The translations under genes were made by a program, and so were the position numbers. Positions 54,552 through 64,000 of a stretch of DNA of 64,000 nt are shown piece after piece. The notes under the pieces were generated by a model. That model saw only the letters and a program-made list of their open reading frames with translations. It did no database searches and was not told where the DNA came from. Position 1 is the stretch's first letter. Each line of letters opens with the position of its first letter. This DNA is from Costus lasius (taxonomy: Eukaryota > Streptophyta > Magnoliopsida > Zingiberales > Costaceae). The stretch spans positions 29,093,565 to 29,157,564 of the forward strand of contig CM050451.1 of NCBI GenBank assembly GCA_027563935.2, given 5' to 3'.

Positions 54552-56201
54552 TGTTGGGAAACCCCGAAGATTTTAAAAAATTTTACATACATCAGAGATA
54601 CAAGCAGAAGCAAATCCCCGAAATAGGCCAGTCCTAAACACCTAGAGGATTGATGCTCGCGAGGGTATCGACACAGTGAGTAAGAGATAGTACCTTAAAG
54701 CGATTGATAGAGATGTTGATGTAGGCGCCCAAGTGTTCACCCTCTGTAGTCTCGCACACAACCGATGCTTACGTTTTCTTCTTCTACGCCCGGTGCTAGC
54801 CTCGGGAAGAAGATCCACGCCAAGGGAGAGTCTTCCAAGATCTCTTGTGCTACCCACATGGAAGAGGATGCGCCAAGAGGAAGAAGAAGAGAAGGGTGCC
54901 GCCAAGCCTTCATTCACTTGCGCCAATGGAAGGTCGAGGAAAGTGCTTGCGGCCTTGATAGAAGAAGAGCTCCTATCTTGCACCCCTCCTTGTTCTCCAT
55001 GCCTCCAAGAGAATTGTGTGTCTGAGGAGAGATGGGCTAGGGTCTCTTTTATAGGAGTTATAGACGGTTTGAGTAAAGGAGAAGGATTAGGAGATTAGAG
55101 CATGATTTTAGGAATTTAATTAATTAAGTCCTAATCCAATTAGGACTCTAATTAATTTAAATAAGCAGCCCCCCTATTTTATCTCCACTAAAATCTCAAA
55201 TTATTAATTCAAATTCAAATTTAATTAATCACATGAAATAGATCAATTAAGGCATAGCCGCCAATCCTAGTCTAACTAGGATTCAATATACGCCTACCTC
55301 TTTGTTTCTTCCCCATAAGCCCATTTAACTCTTCATGACAACTTATCAGAAATCCCCATTGGGTAATGGGCCTAGCCCAAACTTCATTATGCATGTTAAC
55401 CAAGTCATTAGATCCAATCCAACTTAACCCAAGGTCAAATGAGGCTAACCATGGTTAGTTTTATGCCAAAAATGAAGTTTATCTCCAATAAGTTTCTTCC
55501 ATCTCATCAGGTCCATTGGCACCGATGAAATCTCCCAAATAGATCCGAGTTATGAAATAACTCGATCCTAAGGCTATTCGATCAATATGAAAACTCGAGC
55601 ATCAATGTGTGCGACCCTATAGGTTCCTCTGACATTGGCAGTGATGGACTTAGGTCATCACAAGTAGTGAGTGGCACCTAGCAGTGCATCACTACTACCC
55701 AAGTCTTTGAAATGGATATCGACATCGACATCCCCATCATCGCAACAAGGTACAAATGCATTACAGTCCTTTTGCCAAACTGGTATTCGATTGAACAAGT
55801 GTGTCACCACTTGCTTTCACCCAATCTCATGGTCATGACTAAATCAAGTTTTCACTTGGGTATAACTATACACTTTTAGTCATAGAACCATAGGGGGGGC
55901 CCATGGATATCAAGCTTCCCTTAGGAAGGGGCAAATCCTATATATATCCATTGATCTTCTCATATGGGTCATGACATACTCAATGACAACCGTTATGACC
56001 TCCCAACTACGGTGAGGTGTTAGGCTGTATCAAAGTATATCCCTAACCATATGGAAGAATCAATGACCTCAAGTCAAAGGATCAATCCATCTCCTGTCCC
56101 TTGTGAGGTTAACTCATGACACCAAGTTAGAGCCTCACAACGGGTTGATCTAGTATATCATCCACAGATATACCCATATGTTTGCGTTAGCACCTTGTGC
56201 C
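54552..56201 (-). repeat. Truncated copia LTR I (family 2)
   Basis: Plus strand starts TGTTGGGAAACCCCG and runs collinear with the E LTR (GCGCCCAAG..., CCCGGTGCTAGCCTCGGG, one GTCCTAATCC palindrome at about 55127) as far as TAGCACCTTGTGCCTA, then breaks at 56201. The last 320 or so bp of the LTR (its 5' end in sense) are missing. The 12-bp palindrome is mutated (55860-55871). Confidence 0.8.
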
Positions 56202-56506
56202 TATTGGGAATCCCCGGGCTATTTAAAAAATAGAAAAATAGCAGAAGCAAGCCCGAAACGAGATTCCTAATTCAACAATAAGGACCGTCTTACGAAAAAT
56301 ACAAAGGATGTGATAGGGGTATACCTTATTAGCAATTTTTTTTTGAAGCGATCAATGTTGTTGACTGGAGATGCGCAATCAGCCCATCCTCTACAATCGT
56401 GCACATGGACTGCCTCGAGACTCCTCTGCTGTTCGCATGTGCTAGCTTCTGGAGAAGAGATCCATGCCTCACATGTTTTCTCTATTTGCACCAATCACCA
56501 ATCACC
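56202..56506 (-). repeat. Copia LTR fragment J, diverged family 2
   Basis: Plus strand TTGGGAATCCCCGGG...GCAGAAGCAAGCCCGAAACGAG resembles the first 300 bp of the F LTR but is clearly more diverged. It is fused to I on the left and to H on the right. Confidence 0.65.
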
Positions 56507-58258
56507 TTGGTGTATATGCCCAAGGACCTAGTTTTGGTCCATTATTGTACTACTTGACGTTGATATTTTATATCATTCTAGCATTGTCATTATCTATATT
56601 TGCTTACATCTGCGATTGTGTACTTATATGATAATGTCCCTGGAGATAGATTGGATCTATGCTCAAATGATAGTTCCCAGTCGATGTACCTGAGTGGATA
56701 TGGGACAGCTCTGGTACTTGTGAGACTGGTATATGGGCTTGTTAGGCATGAGGTGCTAACGCAGACATATGGGTATATCAGTGGTGGATATACTGGATCG
56801 ACCCGCTGTGAGGCAATGACTTAGTGTCACAAGTTATCCTCACAAGTGATAGGAGATGCATTGATCCCTTGACTTGAGGTCACTGGCCATTATATATGGT
56901 TAGGGATATGCTTTGATACAACCTAAAACCTCGCCATAGTTGGGGGGTAATAACGGTTGTCATTGAGCATGTCACAACCCATAGGAGAAGGTCAATAGAT
57001 AAACAGAGGATTTGCCCCTTCCAAAGGAAAGTTTGATATCCATGGAGCTCCTCTATAGTTCTATGACTGAAAGTGTATGGCCATACCCAGGTGAGACCTG
57101 ATTTAGTCATAACCATGAGATTGGATGAAAACAAGTGGTGACACACTTGTCCAATCGGATATTAGTTCGGCAAAGAGACTGAAATGCATCTATACCTGAT
57201 TGCGATGATGGGGATGTCGATGTCGATATCCATTCCAATGACCTGGGTAGCAGTGATGCACTGCTAGATGCCACTCACTGCTTGTGGTGACCTTAGGTCA
57301 GCACTACCAGCGTCAGAGGAACCTACAGGGTTGCACACCTTGATACTTGAGTTCTCGTATTGATCGGGAAGCCTTATGATCGAGTTATTGGATAACTCGT
57401 ATCTATTTGGGAGATTTCATCTGCGCCAATGGGCCTGATGAGATGGAAGAAACTTATTGGAGCCAACTTCCAATTTTGGCATATTGACCAATCTAACCAT
57501 GGTTAACCTCATTTGACCTTGGTTTAACTTGGATTGGATCCAATAACTTCGTTAACGTGCAGAATGGACCTTGGGCTTGGCCCATTGATAAGTTGGGCTT
57601 GCTAATAAGTTATCATGAAGAAGAAAGGGGCTAAAAGGGTATAATGGGGATAAATCTCCTCCCATTGGCGCCTAAGGGCATAATGGGGATAAATCCCAAC
57701 CCTAACCCTCCGCCTTGAATAACCGACCTATGGCTCTATAAAAGAGGCCATAGGCGCCTCCCTCTGATAATTACATCCTTGGAGGCGTGAGCAATAGAGA
57801 GGGGCGAAAGTTAGGGGGCTCTTGGCGCAAGTTATCTTCTTCTCTTCCATAGCCGCAACCAATTCTTCTTCTCCTCCTCTTGGCGCAAGAAGGAATTGTT
57901 CTTGGTGGCTTCTCCTCATCTTCATCCTTGGCGCATACTCATTGGAGGTGGCGCAAGTTGTGAAAAAAGTATACTAAGGCTTGGATCTTCTTCTCGAGGC
58001 TAGCACCGGGCGTGGAAGAAGAGGACTCGAGGCATTCGTGTGTGTGAGACTGTAGAGGGCGCACGCTTGGGTGCCTATCATGACATCAGCCACATCTTAC
58101 TTTAAGGTATATTCTATCTCATCGTGTCGACTCCCTCGCATGCGATCTTCACTGAGTTTTTGGGACTGGCTCGTTTCGGGGATATTTCTTCCGCTATGCA
58201 ATGCTTTATGTAATTTCTGTCTCTGAAAATTGTAAAATATCCCCGGGGTTTCCCAACA
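56507..58258 (+). repeat. 5' LTR of copia element H (family 2)
   Basis: It starts TTGGTGTATATGCCC (expected TGTTGGTG...), ends TTTCCCAACA, and is followed by a decayed primer site. Inverse orientation to I and J. 12-bp palindrome at 57075-57086. The missing first bases mean the left junction is a rearrangement, not an insertion boundary. Confidence 0.88.
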
Positions 58259-58259
58259 G

Positions 58260-58271
58260 TAGTATCAAAGT
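58260..58271 (+). other. Decayed primer binding site of H
   Basis: TAGTATCAAAGT against TGGTATCAGAGT in the other copies; both differences are G to A. Confidence 0.8.
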
Positions 58272-59865
58272 GACTCGCGAGACTCGAACTATGTAATTTC
58301 ATGCTTTTCCATGCTCACATGCCATATCTCAATTTTCGTAAATTGCATGATCACATGGCAAACAATTTTTCTCAGTAGGAAAAATTAGGGTTTCTTGTTT
58401 CTATCATCTTTTCAATCTCTTTTGGATTTTTGGGTTATTTTTTCTTGCATGATTTAAGGATCAAAGGCACACGTGGTTTTGTCAAGTAGGACGGGCATTG
58501 TGTCTTTGCACTGGCCGGGTCTCTTGATCTGACAAAATTACCAGCTGAGAGGATCTTTGAAATCATCATGAAAAATAGATCGCAAATAACTAAAAGATTT
58601 GTGAGAAGAAGATGAGGAAAAGAGACTGGTTTTATGAAAAAGTAAAATTTCAAATTTTATGTTTTTCATGAGCATGTAGAACTGCATGTGTAGATACCTT
58701 GCTTGTGCATAATGTTGTGATCATGTGTCAAGCCCCTTTGCATGCCTGTGATGTATCTTTGTGAGGCCTGCGTGCCGCTTTTCTTTTCTTTTATTTTTGT
58801 AACAAGAAGAAGAAGATTAGGGTGCAACCACATGGAACCCTGGCGCATGCATGCTTGATGGTGCATGGAGGAGTGGCGCAAGATGGCATGGTCGAACCCT
58901 AGGGTTTGAGAGCTAGCCATCTTGGCTCCTTGCATGGTGGCGCATCATCTATAGAGAAAGACCCATGGCATTGGCCGAACCCATGAGGGACACCTCTAGG
59001 GTTTGAGAGCTAAACCATGGTGAGGAGGACCTTGGAGCCAAACTTGAAGTTCAAGTTAGAGGTCGGCTAGGTTAGGTCTTGTCTTTGGGGCTTGAATCCT
59101 AGGTCAAGAGTTGAACCTCCTTTTGGAATGGGTTGGTTCAATGTCTTGAATAGACTATGATCACATCATTCATTTATTGCTTTCGATATTTGCTAAAGCA
59201 TGCCTATTTTATCATTATATTATCACTATAGGACTGCATGCCTGTAATGTTAGACATAAGATAAAACTGATGAGACCTCAAAAACCATCATAAATAAGTA
59301 TCAAGTCTAGTAGCCCTCACTAAGCTATCGATCAGTGGTGTTGTGAACTGTTTCCCACCCTCGTGGGACACACCCACTTATCTTTAGAAAGTGCGTGGTG
59401 GCAATGGTTTCCCCACTCCGTTTTAATCGGGCGCGCCTTCGCAAGGAAACTCGTTGGCCCTGGGCATAACGGTTAGGAATGGACTTGACTAGATTTTCAC
59501 ATGTGCTGGGCATATGGTGGAGCTCTAGAGGCATCGTTGAGAGGTTAGGGTTTCATGTTGTTTCCAGCCCTCGCTGGACATGAAATGCCTAGACTGTCTC
59601 AATAAGGGGAATTGCTTGGAGCAATCGGCTAGTGTTCCCACCTCAGGAAGCATGGGTTACTTTGTGCATCTCATCCCACCCTCGTGGGATGCGAAACCTC
59701 ATGTGGAATAAGGATCCCATCTCACTAGGAAGTCTTAAACTTCCCAATTGACTTTGTGGGTTGTCAATTAGATTAAAATGGTGGGAGCAATAATCATTTA
59801 AAACAAGTCTAGTTTAAATGATTTGAAGTAGTACTAATCTGCTGTTTCTTGACTGTTATAGAACA
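58272..59865 (+). other. Leader of element H
   Basis: About 1.6 kb matching the E and F leaders. GGCCTGCGTGCC at 58765-58776; hairpin trio at 59354-59690. No gene seen. Confidence 0.75.
59354..59690 (+). other. Leader hairpin trio of element H
   Basis: The hairpins are 59354-59367 (CCCAC/GTGGG), 59563-59578 (TCCAGC/GCTGGA) and 59673-59690 (ATCCCAC/GTGGGAT), all with loop CCTC. All stems are perfect, although the coding part of H is heavily decayed. Confidence 0.65.
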
Positions 59866-60345
59866 ATGGCAACGAACAATAGCGGTTGGTCACTGTGATC
59901 TATCCTTGAGAAGGACAAGTTGGTTGGATCCAACTTGATGGATTGGCATATGAACTTGAGAATTGTGCTCAAGCTCGAGAGAAAGCTCTACATCCTTGAG
60001 CAGCCCATTCCGGAACAACTTCCATGCTCAGCCTCAACGGCTGAGAGCGATGCTTATGATAAGCATCAGGCTGATATTTTGGAGGTTGCACAATTGATGC
60101 TAACCAACATGTCGCCTGAGCTACAAGGGCAATATGAATTGAAGAGTGCCTCTGAGATTTTTACTAATATAAGACAGCTCTTTAATGAATTGGTTAGGCT
60201 CAATCCTCCTAAAGTTAATATTCAGTGCGTTGAGCCGAAAGGCTTGACCAAGGAACTGAAATTAAAGATGGAATGGATCAGGAACAATAAGTGCTATTCA
60301 TGTGGAGGGCCACCTCACATGTTGAAGGACATGGTGCGACTTTAG
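59866..60345 (+). pseudogene. Short Gag of element H with broken zinc knuckle
   Basis: It starts MATNNSGWSL, then TGA at 59896-59898, then LEKDKLVGSNLMDWHMNLRIVLKLERK... to ELKSASEIFTNIRQLFNELVRLNPPKVNIQ and directly NNKCYSCGGPPHMLKDM, where the last knuckle Cys is Met. As in F, the roughly 110 residues between the NLRQLF block and the knuckle are absent. A TAG follows MVRL at 60343. Confidence 0.87.
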
Positions 60346-62797
60346 AGTGAGAAGAAGAGAGGCAAGGCTTCGTCTTCAAGCTCAGGTATTTATGTTACAG
60401 AAGTCAACCTTTCTACTTCTATGTCATGGGTATTGGATACCGCATGTGGAGCTCATATTTGTACAAATATGCAAGGGCTCAAGAACAGTAGATCGGTACG
60501 GGCTGGAGAGATTGACCTACGAGTTGGAAACGGGGCACAGGTTGCTGCTGTTGCTGTAGGAGTTTTGACTCTCTCCCTGCCATCTGGACTTCAGTTAGAG
60601 TTAGATAATTGCTATTATGTACCTTCGCTTACTAAGAACATTGTATCCATTCCTTGCTTGGCAAAGAAGGGATTTAATTTTGAAATAAATAAGAACTCTT
60701 GTTCTTTTTCATTTGCAAATATGTTCTATGGGAGGGTACTTTGTGCAATGGTCTATATGTGTTAGACATGGATAACTCTGTTTGTAACATAAATAATAAA
60801 AGGACCAAACTAAGTGGTTCAGTTGGTGCTTTCCTATGGCATTGTCGCTTAGCCCATATAAACAAGAATCGCATTCAACAACTCCATGCAAATGGGTTGT
60901 TAGATTTAAGTTCCTTGGGGGAATTTGATACTTGTGAGCCTTGTTTGTTAGGGAAAATGACAAAAGCGCCCTTCACCAAGATTGGTGAGAGGGCAGGAGG
61001 TTTGTTCGATCTCATACATAGCGATGTGTGTGGGCCATTCAATAAGCAAGCCAGAGGAGGACACAACTACTTCATTACCTTTACTGATGATTTCAGTAGA
61101 TATGGTTATGTCTACTTGATGAGACATAAATCTGAATCCTTTGAGAAATTCAAGGAGTTCAAGAATGAAGTAGAGAACCAGCTTGGTAGATCCATTAAGG
61201 CTCTTTGATCAGATCGTGGTGGAGAGTACCTAAGTGGTGAGTTTCTTGACTATCTAAGAGAGTGTGGGATTCTGTCCCAACTCACTCCTCCTGGAGCACC
61301 CCAATGGAATGGTGTGTCTGAAAGGAGAAATTGAACCTTGTTGGACATGGTTCGATGTATGATGAGTCATGCAACTCTACCTCCCTCATTCTGTGGACAT
61401 GCACTTGAAACAACTTCTCTAATACTGAATAATGTTCCATCTAAGAGTGTCTCAAAGATTCCATACGAGGTATGGAGTGGGAGACGCCCTAATCTCACTT
61501 TTATTAGGATCTAGGGATGTGAGGCTTATGTCAAACGTCAGGATTCTAGCAAGCTAGAACCTAGATCTAATAAATGCGTGTTTGTGGGGTACCCTAAGGA
61601 AACTAAGGGTTACTACTTCTATGTTCCCACCGAGAATAAAGTTTTTCTTGCTCGGGGTGCTGTCTTTCTAGAGAAAGAGTTTCTCATGAAAGAAGTTAGT
61701 GGGAGGAAGTTTGACTTGGACGTGGTCCAAATGCAACCACAATACACAAAGATGGAACCCGAGCCACCTGCACCAGTTGATGGGCAATCTGAGGCTCAAA
61801 CACAGGCCCCGCGTAGGTCTGGGAGGATTCGCCGTGTACCTGAGAGGTATGGGTCGCTGCCGACCCAACACGATGGTATCTTCATCATTGAGGATGAACC
61901 CCAAGACTTATGAAGAGGCGATCAGTGGACCGGACTCCGAGAGATGGCTTGATGCCATGAGATCCGAAATGGATTCCATGTCAGCTAACCAAGTTTGGGA
62001 TTTGGTTGAGTTACCTGATGGGGTAAAACTCATAGGGTGAAAATGGGTCTTCAAGAGGAAGACAGACATGGATGGCAACATAGTTACCTATAAAGGTAGA
62101 CTCGTGGCTAAGGTATTCAAACAAGTCCACGGGGTGGACTATGATGAAACCTTTTCACCAGTTGCTATGTTCAAATCCATTAGGATTCTGCTTGCTATAG
62201 CTGCATATCATGATTATGAGATATGGAAGATGGATGTAAAGACAACGTTCCTTAATGGGAAGCTAATTGAGGATGTGTATATGACACAACCTGATGGCTT
62301 CATCCATCCTGCAGAGGCCAATAAGGTCCGCAGACTAAAAAGATCCATTTATGGATTAAAGCAAACATCTTGAAGTTGGAATCTTCGATTTGATGAAGTT
62401 GTGAGAGATTATGGCTTTATCAAAAGTGAAGATGACGCCTGTGTATAAAGAAAATTCAGTGGGAGATGGTGACTTTTCTGGTCTTGTATGTCGATGACAT
62501 ACTGCTCATCGGGAACGACATCCCTAGTCTTCAAGCTGTGAAGACATGGTTAGGAAAGTGTTTCGAGATGTAGGACTTAGGGGAGGCCGCCTATATTCTA
62601 GGCGTGAGGATCTACCAGGATAGATCCAAGAGGCTCCTAGCCCTTAGTCAGAGTACCTACATTGATAAGGTCCTGGAGAGGTTCAACTTGGAGCAATCCA
62701 AGAAAGGGTACCTTCCAATGAGACATGGCCTTACTCTCTCAAAAAGCCAGTGTCCCACCGCACAGGCTGAGAGGGATGACATGAGTCGAGTGCCTTA
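60346..62797 (+). pseudogene. PR, INT and RT of element H, many breaks
   Basis: WVLDTACG, HCRLAHINKN, CEPCLLGKM, HSDVCGP, NGVSERRN, MDVKTTFLNG and YVDD can be read in order. Breaks: frameshift near 60735, TGA 61207 (Arg before SDRGG), TGA 61332, TAG 61513, frameshift near 61905, TGA 62038, TGA 62372, TAA near 62446, frameshift near 62465, TAG near 62571. The RT ends where K is inserted (RVPYESP). Confidence 0.88.
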
Positions 62798-64000
62798 TGA
62801 AAGTCCCCTAAACAAGGGGGGGCGAAACCCTACTAGCGCATATGGAGGTTTTAAAGCAGCGGAATGGATTTCTAGGGTTCGATTGCATGAGATATGATCA
62901 ACTACAAAAACCCCGATTGCAAACATAAGAAGGATCATACCATCGCCATCCTTTGGATGGTGCCTTGGAAGCAAAGATCGAAAGGGATCTTCTCCAAAAG
63001 TGACGCACACAAGGTGATGCCGCCTACTCTTTGTTGATCCTTGTGCTAGCAAGGTTCTTCAAAGGTCTTTGTCGTATGAAAGGGAAGAGAAGATTTTTCT
63101 TGCTTGGCGAGACCTCTCCCTTGTCGTCAAGAAGCTCTACCACACGAATGTGTCAAGAACCAAAAAACCAATAGGCGACAAGAGGGCGAGAGGGAGGCGT
63201 GAAGAGAGGCGACGTGAGATGTGGTCACGTAAGTGACATGCTATCTAAAAATAGCAAAACCACTTCTCATCATGAAATGCGCTCATGAACAAATCGCAAA
63301 TCTCTTCTCCCATGAACCATGCGCTCACTTGATGAGCTGGTTCAATTTGGTTTGGTTCAAAGACCAATTAACCCAAGCCATGGTCTAGATCTCATTGAAC
63401 CAATAGGTTCCAGATCTAACCGTTCATCTCTTGATGCTCTTGATCTCACCGATCTAGCATCCATTCTCTCAATCAAAGCTTACCGATCTTAAGCCCTAAT
63501 CAATCAAACATGATCAGACCAGATCTCACTTACAATCAGAGATTAAATCCCTTTAAACTGAACCAAAACAATTCAGTCCACACGATCTGACTTAAGTAAG
63601 CCATATCATCAAATTGTGCGACCCTAAGGGTTTCCTTTAAATGTCGGTAACGACAACTCACGTTATCACGATCAGTGAGGGGTATCTAGCAACACATCAC
63701 TGTCTCCCGATATAAAGGAAAGAGTCTTCCAAGACTACACCCAAACCATAGCACAAGTGTGAATCCACTTCACAAGGCATACATGTTTCCTTTGCCACTG
63801 GATGTTCTTATTGGACAAGCGTGTCAAGCCTGTAACTCCAATATGATGAGCATGATTAGATCAGATGAACATAGTCACCTGGGTATGGCCATACACTTTC
63901 TCAATCATCTCATTCAAGGGGGCCCCTTTAGAACATCACACTCCAATCAAGGAGACGGCAATCCTATATCTATCACTAGTGTCCTAACCTGACTCATGAT
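62798..64000 (-). repeat. Copia LTR K (family 1), runs past window end
   Basis: Plus strand TGAAAGTCCCCTAAACAAGG matches solo LTR C better than B. It is inserted in H pol after CCTTA (62793-62797), the expected target duplication. The right end is outside the window, so solo LTR or full element is undecided. 12-bp palindrome at 63893-63904. Confidence 0.9.

Larger units (their letters stand above)
56507..62797 (+). mobile_element. Copia element H (family 2), 5' two thirds
   Basis: LTR, primer site, leader, gag and pol as far as RT-RNase H, then interrupted at 62797 by LTR K. The rest lies beyond the window. Heavily mutated, so older than E. Confidence 0.88.

Noticed and set aside
54552..56506. 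LTRs I and J as one complete element with H
   Set aside because: I and J lack internal sequence and point the opposite way from H; the joints are truncations, not LTR boundaries.
1..64000. Host protein-coding gene, rRNA or tRNA gene
   Set aside because: Every frame with recognisable domains belongs to a retrotransposon polyprotein or to the plant-transposon ORF; remaining frames are short or shadows.

Overview
This window is plant nuclear DNA built almost entirely from nested LTR retrotransposons. I recognise no cellular protein gene, tRNA, rRNA or CRISPR array. The evidence is Ty1/copia polyproteins (Gag-PR-INT-RT-RNase H) with initiator-Met-tRNA primer sites, Athila-like Ty3/gypsy Gag-PR-RT-RH-INT remnants with a tRNA-Asp-type primer site, TG..CA LTRs and 5-6 bp target duplications. 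That fits the heterochromatin of a flowering plant with a large genome; I cannot name the species.

Layout. 1-1876 is an Athila-like LTR (+) cut by the window edge. 2461-4666 is a palindrome array interrupted by a solo-LTR-like unit (2801-4474). 4783-5936 plus 25838-26132 (-) is one Gag-PR frame of an Athila-like element (G1) that lacks RT and integrase. It is split by copia element A (5937-25832, +, TSD ATCAA). A itself contains copia element B (8304-17477, -, TSD ATGTG, complete and nearly pristine) and solo LTR C (20202-21882, TSD AAAAT). 26133-42188 (-) is a second Athila-like element, G2 (5' LTR, tRNA-Asp PBS, decayed gag-pol). It is split by copia element E (28249-37289, -, TSD GCTAAC). 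42189-42335 plus 51097-52130 is a third type of gypsy-like LTR (L3), split by copia element F (42336-51096, -). Then come a decayed 448-codon plant-transposon ORF (52393-53739), two truncated copia LTRs (I, J), copia element H (56507 onward, +, decayed) and, inside H, the start of another copia LTR (K, 62798 to the window end).

Two related copia families are present. Family 1 is A, B, C and K (LTR about 1.64-1.68 kb). Family 2 is E, F, H, I and J (LTR about 1.75-2.1 kb). Only B looks capable of autonomous transposition: one 1294-codon frame and LTRs with a single mismatch found by eye. Family 2 gags are truncated and their zinc knuckle is broken or missing, so any recent movement of that family probably needed help in trans.

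The least expected signal lies in noncoding structure. (1) Five GNRA-tetraloop hairpins in a row sit in the Athila-like LTR (1364-1606), with covarying stems; they are partly kept in the G2 LTR, and a GAGA-loop analogue occurs in L3. (2) Different LTR lineages carry different palindrome arrays. (3) A perfect 12-bp palindrome lies about 570-595 nt from the LTR start in all ten well-preserved copia LTRs of both families. (4) Every copia leader carries a trio of short hairpins and a 12-bp motif, GGCCTGCGTGCC, kept across both families.
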